Assembly: GCA_947464275.1 (NCBI GenBank)
Contig: CANHVU010000021.1
Coordinates: 1 to 58,813 of the forward strand
Origin: Bacteroidota bacterium
Lineage (GTDB): Bacteria > Bacteroidota > Bacteroidia > UKL13-3
Length of the DNA: 58,813 bases
Direction of reading: 5' to 3'
Shown here piece after piece: positions 26,785 to 35,997 of the stretch (position 1 is its first letter; every line of letters begins with the position of its first letter). A program made the position numbers and the translations under genes. The notes under the pieces were generated by a model. That model had not been told where the DNA came from. It made no database searches and saw only the letters and a program-made list of their open reading frames with translations.

Positions 26785-26792
26785 TATTTTTG
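26785..26792 (+). promoter_or_regulatory. Candidate -7 element for the 248-aa gene
   Basis: TATTTTTG matches TAnnTTTG 26 nt before the proposed TTG start at 26819. A -33 partner with correct spacing is not evident. Confidence 0.35.
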
Positions 26793-26818
26793 ACAACAAT
26801 AATAAAAGTAACGACACT

Positions 26819-27565
26819 TTGCAAAAACGAATTATAATTTTAACCATTTGCTTCTTAATTTTAGCTTTTAAAAGCAAAGCTCAGAATGCGCCCATTACTG
26901 ATGGTGAACTTTTATATTATAAAGATTACAACTTAGGTTTTAATTTAAATACCTATGGTGGTGGCGGAATATACTATAGATACGGTTGGCATAAAACGGG
27001 CAGTAAGAAAAATGTAATTGAAAGTGAGTTTGCTTATATTAGGCATCCCAAAGAAGTTTGGCGATATGGTTACCAAGAAAATCCATCTTCATATACCTAT
27101 GGAAGATTAAATTTTGTATATTTTTGGCGAAATAGTATTGGCCAAAAAATTGAATTAACAGAGAGAAGTTATAAAAATGCTTTAGGCTTAAATTTTATAT
27201 ACAATGTTGGCCTAACAATAGCTTTACTTAAACCAGCATATATTGACTATTTTGTTTTAAATCCTGATAATACGAACTCGTTAGTTACAGTTAAATATGA
27301 CCCAAACATTCATGTTGATGAATTTAGAATTTATGGTAATGGTCCTTTTTTATCTGGTTTAAACGAAATAGATGCTAAAATTGGATTATTTGGAAGAGTT
27401 GGTTTAAATATTGAATATGGCCAATATCCTGACGAATATAAATCATTAGAAGCAGGTATTACTTTTGATGCTTTTAACGATAAATTGCCAATGGTTACTA
27501 GAGCAGAACAAATTCAGTTTTTTCCTGCTTTTTATGTTGCATTTAACTTTGGTTGGAAAAACTAG
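26819..27565 (+). CDS. Exported protein of unknown function, probable outer-membrane barrel, 248 aa
   Basis: The frame has no upstream ATG. TTG at 26819 gives a clean signal peptide (MQKRIIILTICFLILAFKSKAQ) and is the likely start. The mature protein alternates amphipathic strands (LGFNLNTYGGGGIYYRYGWH, LNFVYFWRNSIGQKIEL, FGRVGLNIEYGQY, FFPAFYVAFNFGWKN) and ends with an aromatic strand, as barrel proteins do. No named family was recognised. lipA follows 37 nt downstream on the same strand and may be cotranscribed. Confidence 0.75.
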   Translation: MQKRIIILTICFLILAFKSKAQNAPITDGELLYYKDYNLGFNLNTYGGGGIYYRYGWHKTGSKKNVIESEFAYIRHPKEVWRYGYQENPSSYTYGRLNFVYFWRNSIGQKIELTERSYKNALGLNFIYNVGLTIALLKPAYIDYFVLNPDNTNSLVTVKYDPNIHVDEFRIYGNGPFLSGLNEIDAKIGLFGRVGLNIEYGQYPDEYKSLEAGITFDAFNDKLPMVTRAEQIQFFPAFYVAFNFGWKN

Positions 27566-27602
27566 TTTCTAAATTTTTTTGAAATAATATTATAAAAATA
27601 TA

Positions 27603-28469
27603 ATGATTGAATTACCAGTATTAAGCGAGGCTAGAGTAAAAAAGCCTAGCTGGTTAAAAGTAAAATTACCAACAGGCGAAAATTACCGTAAAGTGCGTGC
27701 CTTGGTTGATGAATATAAATTACATACCATTTGCGAAAGTGGAAATTGCCCAAACATGGGCGAATGTTGGGGCGAGGGAACAGCTACATTTATGATTTTA
27801 GGAAATATTTGTACACGCAGCTGTTCGTTTTGCGCTGTGGCTACAGGTAGAGCTCAAACATACGATTTAGGTGAACCTAAACGCGTAGCCGAAGCCATTA
27901 AGTTAATGAATGTAAAACATGCGGTGCTAACTTCGGTAAATAGAGATGAATTACCAGATAAAGGTGCTAAAGTTTGGGCCGATACCATTAGAATGGTTAA
28001 GGAAATGAATCCAAATACTACCATGGAAACATTAATTCCCGATTTTTTACGCAAATGGGATTTGTTATACCAAGTAATTGATGAAAAACCAGAAGTGGTA
28101 AGCCATAACATGGAAACTGTTCCTCGTTTATACCGTAAAGTTCGTCCTCAGGCTAAGTATGAACGTAGTTTGGAGCAAATTAAACTAACTAAAGAACGTG
28201 GCCGCAGAACCAAAAGTGGTGTTATGTTAGGTTTAGGAGAAACAGAATCTGAAGTTTTTGAAATTATGGACGATTTAGTAGCTCATGGTTGCGATGTGTT
28301 AACTTTAGGCCAATATTTACAGCCTACTAAAATGCATATTGCAGTAGAAGAATTTATTACTCCTGAGCAATTTGATTATTACAAACAAGTTGGTTTAGCT
28401 AAAGGATTTAAATATGTAGAAAGTGGTGCATTAGTTCGCTCAAGCTACCATGCCGAAAAACATATTTAA
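27603..28469 (+). CDS. lipA: Lipoyl synthase
   Basis: A radical SAM enzyme that inserts two sulfurs into octanoyl-bound proteins to make lipoate cofactors of 2-oxoacid dehydrogenases. The 288-residue protein has both iron-sulfur motifs: the auxiliary cluster CX4CX5C (Cys44, Cys49, Cys55) and the radical SAM CX3CX2C (Cys70, Cys74, Cys77). The GLGETESE block and the C-terminal [10 protein letters not shown] (with the conserved RSSY serine ligand) are present. It is followed 24 nt later by dapD. lipB is not in the window. Confidence 0.97.
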   Translation: MIELPVLSEARVKKPSWLKVKLPTGENYRKVRALVDEYKLHTICESGNCPNMGECWGEGTATFMILGNICTRSCSFCAVATGRAQTYDLGEPKRVAEAIKLMNVKHAVLTSVNRDELPDKGAKVWADTIRMVKEMNPNTTMETLIPDFLRKWDLLYQVIDEKPEVVSHNMETVPRLYRKVRPQAKYERSLEQIKLTKERGRRTKSGVMLGLGETESEVFEIMDDLVAHGCDVLTLGQYLQPTKMHIAVEEFITPEQFDYYKQVGLAKGFKYVESGALVRSSYHAEKHI

Positions 28470-28493
28470 TTCAAACAAAAAATAAGAAATTTA

Positions 28494-29303
28494 ATGTTAC
28501 AAAATATTATTGAACAAGCATGGGAAAACCGTGACTTGTTAAAAGAAGAAGCAACTCAAAATTCTATTAGAGAAGTAATAGAATTACTTGATAAAGGAAA
28601 ATTAAGAACAGCCGAACCTACCGAAAATGGTTGGATAGTGAACGATTGGGTAAAAAAAGCAGTTATTATGTATTTCCCCATTCAAAAAATGGAAACCATT
28701 GAAGTGGGTCCATTTGAGTTTCATGATAAAATGTTACTAAAACGTAATTATGCTGAATTGGGTGTTCGTGTTGTTCCTCATGCGGTTTCACGCTATGGTT
28801 CATTTTTGGCTAAAGGCGTAATTTTAATGCCAAGTTATGTAAATATTGGTGCTTATGTAGATGAAGGAACCATGGTTGATACTTGGGCTACAGTAGGCAG
28901 TTGCGCTCAAATTGGTAAAAATGTTCATTTAAGTGGTGGTGTTGGAATTGGTGGTGTTTTAGAACCTGTTCAAGCTGCACCAGTAATTATTGAAGATAAT
29001 TGCTTTATTGGCTCACGTTGTATTGTGGTGGAAGGTGTACGCGTTGAAACTGAAGCTGTTTTAGGTGCTGGTGTAACTATTACCATGAGTACTAAAATTA
29101 TTGATGTTACAGGTCCTGAACCGATAGAGTACAAAGGTTATGTGCCAGCACGCTCAGTTGTAATTCCTGGAAGTTATACTAAAAAGTTTCCAGCAGGCGA
29201 GTTTCAGGTTCCATGTGCAATAATTATTGGTAAACGCAAAGAAAGTACTGATAAAAAAACTAGCTTAAACGATGCTTTAAGAGATAATAATGTAGCAGTT
29301 TAA
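28494..29303 (+). CDS. dapD: Tetrahydrodipicolinate N-succinyltransferase
   Basis: Catalyses succinyl transfer from succinyl-CoA to tetrahydrodipicolinate in lysine and diaminopimelate synthesis, so the organism uses the succinylase branch. The 269-residue protein has a helical N-terminal domain and a left-handed beta-helix of hexapeptide repeats from about residue 105 to 235 (for example VNIGAYVDEGTMVDTWATVG, SGGVGIGGVLEPVQAAPV, GSRCIVVEGV). It lies 24 nt after lipA and 27 nt before a glycosyltransferase gene, in an apparent operon. Confidence 0.97.
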   Translation: MLQNIIEQAWENRDLLKEEATQNSIREVIELLDKGKLRTAEPTENGWIVNDWVKKAVIMYFPIQKMETIEVGPFEFHDKMLLKRNYAELGVRVVPHAVSRYGSFLAKGVILMPSYVNIGAYVDEGTMVDTWATVGSCAQIGKNVHLSGGVGIGGVLEPVQAAPVIIEDNCFIGSRCIVVEGVRVETEAVLGAGVTITMSTKIIDVTGPEPIEYKGYVPARSVVIPGSYTKKFPAGEFQVPCAIIIGKRKESTDKKTSLNDALRDNNVAV

Positions 29304-29330
29304 TAATTAAATTATTTCAGGAAAATTTTG

Positions 29331-30452
29331 ATGAAAATAGGGTTTGATGCCAAGCGCGCTTTTAATAATTCAACAGGTTTGGGCAATTATGCACGCTTAT
29401 TAATTAAATCGCTTATTCAAAATTTTCCTGAACATAAATACTATTTGTTTACACCCAAAATTGATGAAAAGTTCAAAGACGAATTCATTGACTATAGACA
29501 GGTAGAGATAATAAAACCAGAAGGTTTTTTGAATAAAAAATTCCCTTCGGCATGGCGTAGTTTTAGTGTTGGTGATATTGTAAATAATTTAGGGCTAGAT
29601 GTTTTTCATGGATTAAGTAATGAATTGCCAACCGGCATAAATCAACAAAAAACCAAATGCGTAGTAACCATTCACGATTTGATTTTTTTACGTTACCCCA
29701 ATTATTATAACAATATTGACGCCTACATTTATAAAAAGAAATTTAAAAATGCCTGCCAAAATGCTGATTTAGTATTGGCAACCAGCATTCAAACTGAATT
29801 GGATATTATTGATTTTTTTCAAACCGAAAAATCAAAAATAAAAGTACTTTACCAAGCTTGCGATGATGCTTTTGCAAAAACTTATTCTGAGCAAGAAAAA
29901 GACATAGTTTCTCAAAAATACCAATTACCAAATAGGTTTATACTTAGTGTAGGTACTATTGAAACCCGCAAAAACCAATTAACCATTTTACAAGCTTTAA
30001 ACAATTTAGAAAGCAATTGGCATTTGGTTTTAATTGGTAAAAAAACAAGTTATGCCGATGAAATATTGGCTTACGCCAATGCAAATCAATTAAAAGATAG
30101 GCTTCAAGTTTTCGAAAATGTATCGTTTGCCGATTTGCCAATTATTTTTCAATGTGCTAGTTTATTTGCTTACATATCCGAATTTGAAGGCTTTGGAATT
30201 CCTGTTTTAGAGGCCATGCAAAGCAAAGTTCTAACAGTTACTTCTAATGTATCGTCATTACCAGAAGTAATTGGAAATAAACAGCAAACTATCAACCCAT
30301 TAAACAGTATCGAGTTGGTTCAGTTTATAGAAAACAAGCACAATAATTCCGAAACCAAAACACAGTTAATTAATGAGGCATTCCAAAGGGCTGATATTTT
30401 TAATAAAAACCATTTGGCTCATACTTTAATGGATTTGTATAAAAATATTTAA
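29331..30452 (+). CDS. GT4-type (group 1) glycosyltransferase
   Basis: About 373 residues from the ATG at 29331; the preceding TTG codon at 29328 is not needed. It is a GT-B fold enzyme. The C-terminal domain has SVGTIETRKNQLTIL (donor phosphate site) and the EX7E region in SEFEGFGIPVLEAM. The N-terminal domain begins with the GLGNYAR motif of group 1 enzymes that use UDP- or GDP-sugars. It probably acts in surface polysaccharide or lipid glycosylation, but no other glycan genes are nearby. It is the last gene of the lipA-dapD run. Confidence 0.9.
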   Translation: MKIGFDAKRAFNNSTGLGNYARLLIKSLIQNFPEHKYYLFTPKIDEKFKDEFIDYRQVEIIKPEGFLNKKFPSAWRSFSVGDIVNNLGLDVFHGLSNELPTGINQQKTKCVVTIHDLIFLRYPNYYNNIDAYIYKKKFKNACQNADLVLATSIQTELDIIDFFQTEKSKIKVLYQACDDAFAKTYSEQEKDIVSQKYQLPNRFILSVGTIETRKNQLTILQALNNLESNWHLVLIGKKTSYADEILAYANANQLKDRLQVFENVSFADLPIIFQCASLFAYISEFEGFGIPVLEAMQSKVLTVTSNVSSLPEVIGNKQQTINPLNSIELVQFIENKHNNSETKTQLINEAFQRADIFNKNHLAHTLMDLYKNI

Positions 30453-30735
30453 CAACATTTTAGTAAATAAAACAAGCTACCTAATGTGGTTTTTGGGATA
30501 ATGAAATTCATAATTATTCCATACCAATTTTGATATTAAAAACAACTGTATAAAATTGCCAAAGCCCGATATGGCGGATGTTTTCCGTATTGCGACTCAT
30601 TTTGACAAAGAGTCTTTTGCTTTATATTTTGACAGCATAAAACAAAAAACCTTGCATTTATTACGAAAAAAAACGCCTTTACTTTAAGCAAAGGCGTTTT
30701 TTTTATTTCGTTATCGTCTTATCAATTTTAAATCG
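30453..30735. other. Intergenic region with odd composition and a terminator
   Basis: 283 nt between the convergent glycosyltransferase and pepD genes. Positions about 30556-30605 are clearly richer in G+C than the surroundings and carry short open frames on both strands, none of which I can match to a family. The right end holds the hairpin at 30671-30699. Confidence 0.5.
30671..30699. terminator. Bidirectional terminator
   Basis: AAACGCCTTT (30671-30680) and AAAGGCGTTT (30690-30699) form a perfect 10-bp stem with A and T runs outside. It is placed between convergent genes and can stop both. Confidence 0.85.
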
Positions 30736-32199
30736 CTAAATCTTTGCTGGAATTCTCACCAATGTTTCTAGTAAAAATGCCCAATATTTTTGAACTGAAC
30801 TTATTTGTACTCTTTCATCTGGTGAGTGAGCTCCCTTAATATTGGGCCCAAACGAAATCATTTGAATATGAGGATAATTGGTTCCTAGTATACCACACTC
30901 CAAACCAGCATGACAAGCACTTACCAAAGCATGTTCGTTATATCTTTCAAAATATAATTCACTCATTAATTTAACAATGGCAGCATCTTTATTAGGTGTC
31001 CAGCCTGGGTAAGAACCACTAAAAGCTACACTAGCTCCCATTAATTCAAAACAAGCTTGTAAGCTAGCAGCTAAATCCATTTTTTCAGTATCTACTGAAC
31101 TTCTTGTTAAGCATTGAATGCTATAAGTTCCATTTTTTACCAAAACTCTGGCCAAATTATTACTAGTTTGTACCAATCCTTCTATGCTTGAACTCATGCG
31201 GTAAATCCCATTCACACAACTGTACAGACTACTTAATAACTTGGTTTGAAATTCACCATTCAATACTTGAGTTGGCATTTCGGTATTTTCAATTCCAATT
31301 ACCAAATTAGGGTCTGTTAAATGGTATTCAGCTTTAAAAATTTGCTCTTGTTCTTTTATAAAAGTTTCAAAATTAAGTTGGTTATCAGCAGGCAATACAA
31401 TGGTTGCCACCGATTCGCGTGGAATAGCGTTTCGCAAACTACCACCATCAATGCTGTTAATTTGAACTCCAAACTGTTTAGTTGCTTGCCATAAAATTCT
31501 ATTCATTAATTTATTGGCATTGCCTCTTCCTCTGTGAATATCCATTCCTGAATGTCCGCCAGTTAAACCTTTCACACTAATTTTTTTAGCTATAAAATTG
31601 CTTCCAACACTTACTTCATTATAATTTCCAGTGGCTGTAACATCAACCCCACCAGCGCAACCAATGGTTAATTCGTTGTCATCTTCGGTATCAAGGTTCA
31701 GCATAATTTCAGCATCTAATAAACCACCTTTTAAACCCAAAGCACCCGTCATTCCGGTTTCTTCATCAATGGTAAACAAAGCTTCAATTGGCGGATGAGC
31801 AATCGTTTTAGAAGCTAAAATAGTCATGATGGAAGCTACACCAATGCCATTATCAGCACCCAAAGTGGTGCCATTGGCTTTTATCCAATCGCCTTCTACA
31901 AACATATCAATTCCTTGTGTATCAAAATCAAAATTAGTACTAGCATTTTTTTGATGCACCATATCTAAATGACTCTGCAAAGCCACCACTACCCTATTTT
32001 CCATTCCGGCTGAAGCAGGCTTTTTTATAATAACATTCCCAACTTCGTCTTTATAAGTTTCTAAACCTAAGTTTTTGCCAAAATTCATCATAAACTCAAT
32101 TACACGTTCTTCCTTTTTTGAAGCGCGCGGAACTGCATTTAAATCTGCAAAATTATTCCATAATTCAATTGGATTTTGTTCTCTAACTGTGTTATTCAT
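30736..32199 (-). CDS. pepD: Aminoacyl-histidine dipeptidase (Xaa-His dipeptidase, M20)
   Basis: A cytoplasmic di-zinc dipeptidase that cleaves Xaa-His and other dipeptides. The 487-residue length is normal for PepD. Metal ligands sit in LQSHLDMV, GADNGIGV, IDEETGMTG and the C-terminal CHAGLECG block. The dimerisation (lid) domain is inserted between about 205 and 390. It is transcribed from its own AT-rich upstream spacer (32200-32305), which shows the degenerate TTAAGTGTT-like repeats common before genes in this window. Confidence 0.95.
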   Translation of the reverse strand: MNNTVREQNPIELWNNFADLNAVPRASKKEERVIEFMMNFGKNLGLETYKDEVGNVIIKKPASAGMENRVVVALQSHLDMVHQKNASTNFDFDTQGIDMFVEGDWIKANGTTLGADNGIGVASIMTILASKTIAHPPIEALFTIDEETGMTGALGLKGGLLDAEIMLNLDTEDDNELTIGCAGGVDVTATGNYNEVSVGSNFIAKKISVKGLTGGHSGMDIHRGRGNANKLMNRILWQATKQFGVQINSIDGGSLRNAIPRESVATIVLPADNQLNFETFIKEQEQIFKAEYHLTDPNLVIGIENTEMPTQVLNGEFQTKLLSSLYSCVNGIYRMSSSIEGLVQTSNNLARVLVKNGTYSIQCLTRSSVDTEKMDLAASLQACFELMGASVAFSGSYPGWTPNKDAAIVKLMSELYFERYNEHALVSACHAGLECGILGTNYPHIQMISFGPNIKGAHSPDERVQISSVQKYWAFLLETLVRIPAKI

Positions 32200-32305
32200 T
32201 TTTTATGTGTTTAAGTTATGGGTTGTTAAAGTTTTGATGTTTTGGAGTGTTTAAGTGTTAATGTATCTGTTGTTTTCTTGTAATTAACTTAATTAACACA
32301 ACCAA

Positions 32306-34054
32306 CTAAACCTGCTTTCGTTCGCCAATTTGCTGACGCCACATGGCATAATACAAACCTTTTTCAACCAATAATTCTTCGTGTTTACCTGTTTCAATAA
32401 TTTCGCCTTTTTCAAGTACAAATATTTTATCGGCATGCATAATGGTTGATAATCTATGTGCAATTAACACTGTTATTTGTTCTTTTCTAGTTCCAATTTG
32501 TTGAATGGTATTGGTAATTTCTTCTTCAGTTATAGAGTCCAAAGCCGATGTAGCTTCATCAAAAACTAATAATTTAGGTTTACGCAACAATGCCCTTGCT
32601 ATTGATAAACGTTGCTTTTCACCACCACTTAATTTCATACCACCTTCACCAATTACAGTATGTAAACCATTTTCACTACGTTCTAATAAGTTATTACAAC
32701 TAGCTCTTTCTAAAGCTTCGTTTATTTGTTCATCGGTAGCGTTTGGTTTAACAAACAATAAATTTTCCTTAATGGTGCCACTAAAAAGCTGCGTATCTTG
32801 CGTTACAAATCCGAGTTGTGCGCGTAACTCATCAATTTCTATTTCATTGTAGCTTATATTATTGTAAACAACATTGCCTTCCAATGGCGTATAAAGTCCA
32901 ACTAAAAGTTTTACTAATGTACTTTTACCACTTCCACTTGGGCCAACAAAAGCTATGGTTTCACCCCTATTTACTGCAAACGAAATATTGCTCAATGCTT
33001 TGTAAGATGCTGATCTATGTTGAAAAGCCACATTTTCAAAACGCAGTGTTTCAATATCGTTCAAAAGGATAGGATTGGTAGGTTTAACTTCAACTGGAGT
33101 TTCCAATATTTTCTTAAAATTATTCAATGATGCTTCAGCCTCGCGGTAACTTAAAATTACATTTCCCATTTCTTGTAATGGATTGAATATAAAGAAAGAG
33201 AAAAACTGTAAAGTGATTATTTGAGCAACTACCAATTCGCCTTTAAACACCAAATACAACAAAAAGAACATAATTGATTGGCGTAAAAAGTTAACAAATG
33301 TACCCTGCACAAATGAAATACTGCGAATGCTACGCACTTTTTTTAATTCCAATTGCAAAATCTTTTTAGTTGAAATATGCAAACGATGCGTTTCTTGTGT
33401 AGTTAATCCTAAACTTTTTACCAATTCAATATTACGCAAACTTTCAGTAGTAGTTCCTGCCAATTGCTTGGTTTCAGCTACAATGGTGGTTTGTACTTTC
33501 TTTATTTTTTTCGATAAATAGTTAGTAATTACTGCTAAAATTCCACTCGATACTAAGTATACAATGATTAGCATTGAATTTACCTGAATGGCATAAATAA
33601 TAACAAATACAATACCTACCACTGAAAAGAACAGCACATTGATAAAAATAGAAATAAATTTTTCTACATCTGTTCTTACTTTTTGTAAAATATTTAAGGT
33701 TTCACCACTACGTTGGTCTTCAAACTGACTAAATGAAACTTGCAAAGTATGTTTCAAACCATCGGTATACATATCAGCTCCTAAACTTTGAATAACCAAA
33801 CTTACAAAAAAATCTTGAAATGCTTTGGCAATGCGACTTACCATAGCCACACTAATGGCCGCAAGAATCAATAGACCTACTCCTTGAATAAAGTCGTCAA
33901 ACGTATAATTTTTAGGGGTGGCAGCATAATTACCTATTAGTTTCCCAAAAATGATGGGATCTAACAAAGAAAAAACTTGGTTGACAATAGCAAATAATAT
34001 GGAGATTGCTACCAGTTTTTTATATCTACCAAGGTAGCTTAATAATAGTTTCAT
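32306..34054 (-). CDS. ABC exporter, fused permease and ATPase (MsbA-like)
   Basis: A 582-residue half-transporter. The N-terminal six-helix ABC transmembrane domain (about 1-315) is followed by the nucleotide-binding domain with Walker A GPSGSGKST, Q-loop TQDTQLF, signature LSGGEKQR, Walker B LLVFDEATSALDS and H-loop AHRL. It works as a homo- or heterodimer. Substrate cannot be read: lipids, peptides or drugs are all possible. A paralog of the same architecture lies at 49223-51097. The gene follows the thioredoxin-like gene after a terminator hairpin, so it is probably transcribed separately. Confidence 0.93.
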   Translation of the reverse strand: MKLLLSYLGRYKKLVAISILFAIVNQVFSLLDPIIFGKLIGNYAATPKNYTFDDFIQGVGLLILAAISVAMVSRIAKAFQDFFVSLVIQSLGADMYTDGLKHTLQVSFSQFEDQRSGETLNILQKVRTDVEKFISIFINVLFFSVVGIVFVIIYAIQVNSMLIIVYLVSSGILAVITNYLSKKIKKVQTTIVAETKQLAGTTTESLRNIELVKSLGLTTQETHRLHISTKKILQLELKKVRSIRSISFVQGTFVNFLRQSIMFFLLYLVFKGELVVAQIITLQFFSFFIFNPLQEMGNVILSYREAEASLNNFKKILETPVEVKPTNPILLNDIETLRFENVAFQHRSASYKALSNISFAVNRGETIAFVGPSGSGKSTLVKLLVGLYTPLEGNVVYNNISYNEIEIDELRAQLGFVTQDTQLFSGTIKENLLFVKPNATDEQINEALERASCNNLLERSENGLHTVIGEGGMKLSGGEKQRLSIARALLRKPKLLVFDEATSALDSITEEEITNTIQQIGTRKEQITVLIAHRLSTIMHADKIFVLEKGEIIETGKHEELLVEKGLYYAMWRQQIGERKQV

Positions 34055-34073
34055 GTAAGTAATTTTAAAATAA

Positions 34074-34099
34074 AAATGGCTGCAATAATACAGCCATTT
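34074..34099 (-). terminator. Terminator of the thioredoxin-like gene
   Basis: AAATGGCTG (34074-34082) and CAGCCATTT (34091-34099) form a perfect 9-bp stem. On the minus strand it is followed by a T-rich tract. Confidence 0.75.
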
Positions 34100-34126
34100 A
34101 AATATAAGTTTTAGTAAATTTATTAA

Positions 34127-34687
34127 TTAATTTTGGGTGAACATACCCATGATTTCATTTTGTGTATCAATGGTTTTGTTTTTAGTGTACCAAAGATGTA
34201 AATCTGTTTTTACCTTTACCAAATCAGCACCATCAACTTTTAATTGATTAATAAAATCTTGAGCTCCTTTTGGTCTTGGACCCCAATTCCATAATTCAGA
34301 ATTACTTTCGTTATAACATATTAATTTGGGTATGGCTCTCCCACCATTGGTTAAATATTTATCCATTAGTTCCAAATTTTCGTCTCTGAGTAGCAATTCT
34401 AAACTGATTTTACCATTTGAAGCTTCTGCAATTTTATTAATAACAGGAACTATTTGAGCAGCATCGCCACACCAACCTTCTGTTAAAACAATCCATTTAA
34501 CGTTACTTTCCATTTTACTAAAAAGATACTCCCATTCATTTAACAAAACAGTAGTTTTATCTAGTCTATTCATTCGTTGAATATTTAATTCTGCATAATG
34601 AATCATAGCCTCTGATTGATCACTTCCTGTCGTTTTTCTTTCGGCCATTAAATTGTTTAATAAAGTTTTATATTCTAAATAATTCAT
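34127..34687 (-). CDS. Thioredoxin family protein with single active-site Cys
   Basis: About 186 residues from the ATG at 34687 (MNYLEYKTLLN). An upstream in-frame start at 34756 would add an unlikely hydrophobic stretch and was rejected. The thioredoxin-like fold (Thioredoxin_9-like) has WIVLTEGWCGDAAQ in place of WCGPC: one Cys remains, and the second position is Ala. GGRAIPKLIC carries the cis-Pro. This form cannot act as a classical dithiol reductase and may act as a monothiol or binding protein. It is cytoplasmic, with no signal peptide. The hairpin at 34074-34099 ends the transcript. Confidence 0.85.
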   Translation of the reverse strand: MNYLEYKTLLNNLMAERKTTGSDQSEAMIHYAELNIQRMNRLDKTTVLLNEWEYLFSKMESNVKWIVLTEGWCGDAAQIVPVINKIAEASNGKISLELLLRDENLELMDKYLTNGGRAIPKLICYNESNSELWNWGPRPKGAQDFINQLKVDGADLVKVKTDLHLWYTKNKTIDTQNEIMGMFTQN

Positions 34688-34749
34688 TCTTAATGATATA
34701 CAAAATAGTACAAATATTGTTTGATTTTGAGGTGAAAAAAGACAAAAAA

Positions 34750-34775
34750 AAACCAAACCAATAAAGGTTCGGTTT
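34750..34775 (-). terminator. Terminator of the 233-aa T9SS protein gene
   Basis: On the minus strand, AAACCGAACC and GGTTTGGTTT form a 10-bp stem with one mismatch around a short loop, followed by nine T. It lies just before the thioredoxin-like gene start. Confidence 0.75.
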
Positions 34776-34794
34776 TCAATATTAATTTCAAAAA

Positions 34795-35496
34795 CTAGTT
34801 TTTAGTAAATGTTTTAGAAATGGTTTTACCATCGTCTTTAAATCTTAAAAAGTAAATACCACTTTCTAAATCTTGAATGTTAACAGTAGTTTGACCACCA
34901 TACAATGAAAATGTTTTTACCTTACTTCCTAAAATATTAAAAATTTCAACTTGGAAATTTTCTTTTGAATTGTATTTTAAAACTAATTCATCTTTAGCTG
35001 GATTTGGGTAAAATGAGAATTCCTTATTTTGTTTAACTGCATTTTCTTTAACCGATACAGACCAAACTTTAGCTTCAGCACTTATCGTATCTGAATATCC
35101 AGTTTTAACGCTTTTAACCAAAATTTTAGCAGTTCCTATTCCAGAAGTTGTATTAGGTGAAAAATCAATTTTAAAAATTCCAGAATTTTCTCCAAAAGTA
35201 TTCTTCATTGTAAAATCATGCTTAAAACCAACTTTTCCACTACCTTCTAAACATGCAAATGGGTCGCAAATTTGTAAGTCCCAAGCATTAGGTATATTTA
35301 CATCTATTACTTCATAAGTAAAAATTGAATCTGCTATATCTGATGAAGTATTTGTGAAACTAACATTAACTTCAATTGCGTTTTTCACACTTGAACCTTG
35401 CGATTTTCCTGATCTTGGAATAACATTAAAACTTTGAGCAGCTACAAAGTTTGTTAAAACAAGTAGCGTTATGATTATTGTAGATATTTTTTTCAT
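34795..35496 (-). CDS. T9SS type A sorting-domain protein, 233 aa
   Basis: Signal peptide at about 1-20 (ending FVAAQ). The middle (about 21-145) is a beta-sandwich region that looks like a small Ig- or fibronectin-like fold with a conserved CDPFACL Cys pair. The last 80 residues are the T9SS sorting domain (FSFYPNPAKDELVLKY, VEIFNILGSKV, LESGIYFLRF), so it is secreted through T9SS and possibly anchored to A-LPS-like surface glycolipid. The role is unknown. A TAnnTTTG element lies upstream at 35526-35533. Confidence 0.88.
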   Translation of the reverse strand: MKKISTIIITLLVLTNFVAAQSFNVIPRSGKSQGSSVKNAIEVNVSFTNTSSDIADSIFTYEVIDVNIPNAWDLQICDPFACLEGSGKVGFKHDFTMKNTFGENSGIFKIDFSPNTTSGIGTAKILVKSVKTGYSDTISAEAKVWSVSVKENAVKQNKEFSFYPNPAKDELVLKYNSKENFQVEIFNILGSKVKTFSLYGGQTTVNIQDLESGIYFLRFKDDGKTISKTFTKN

Positions 35497-35525
35497 ATAT
35501 ATTGTTATTGTATATTATTGCTGTG

Positions 35526-35533
35526 CAAAAGTA
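35526..35533 (-). promoter_or_regulatory. Candidate -7 element for the 233-aa T9SS protein gene
   Basis: Minus-strand TACTTTTG matches TAnnTTTG, about 30 nt before the start codon at 35496. No distinct -33 element was seen. Confidence 0.4.
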
Positions 35534-35565
35534 TAGTAAATTAATTTAAAAATAAACTTAAAATC

Positions 35566-35997
35566 GTGAAACTTATAATCATTAATGGTCCAAATTTAAA
35601 TTTATTGGGCAGTCGTGAACCAAATACCTATGGTTCTACTAGTTTTGATACTTATTTAGAAATGCTTCAAAGCTCTTATAAATCAATGGTTGAACTAGCT
35701 TACTTCCAAAGCAATGTGGAAGGCGAAATCATTAATAAACTGCATGAGACGAATGATAAAAATAAACCAAAATTTGACGGAATTATATTAAATGCAGGTG
35801 CTTATACACATACTTCTATAGCCATTGCCGATGCAATTGCAGCTATTGAAACAAAAGTGGTAGAAGTTCATATAAGTAATGTTTTTGCTCGCGAAGAGTA
35901 TCGCCATGTTTCTTTTATGAGTAAAAATTGCGTTGGTTCTATTATTGGTTTTGGTCTTAAAAGTTATGATTTAGCCATTGACTATTTTTTGAAATAA
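35566..35997 (+). CDS. aroQ: Type II 3-dehydroquinate dehydratase
   Basis: Third step of the shikimate pathway: dehydration of 3-dehydroquinate. The 143-residue protein has INGPNLNLLG, the catalytic Tyr22 in PNTYGS, NAGAYTHTSIAI, and the catalytic His in VEVHISN followed by REEYRHVS. It forms dodecamers in known relatives. It overlaps the GNAT gene by 1 nt (TAATG), so they are cotranscribed. Confidence 0.96.
   Translation: MKLIIINGPNLNLLGSREPNTYGSTSFDTYLEMLQSSYKSMVELAYFQSNVEGEIINKLHETNDKNKPKFDGIILNAGAYTHTSIAIADAIAAIETKVVEVHISNVFAREEYRHVSFMSKNCVGSIIGFGLKSYDLAIDYFLK

Noticed and set aside
30575-30688. A 38-codon plus-strand frame (MADVFRIATHF...) before the terminator
   Set aside because: Open frame too short and runs into the terminator stem. 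Reported only as a composition anomaly, not as a gene.
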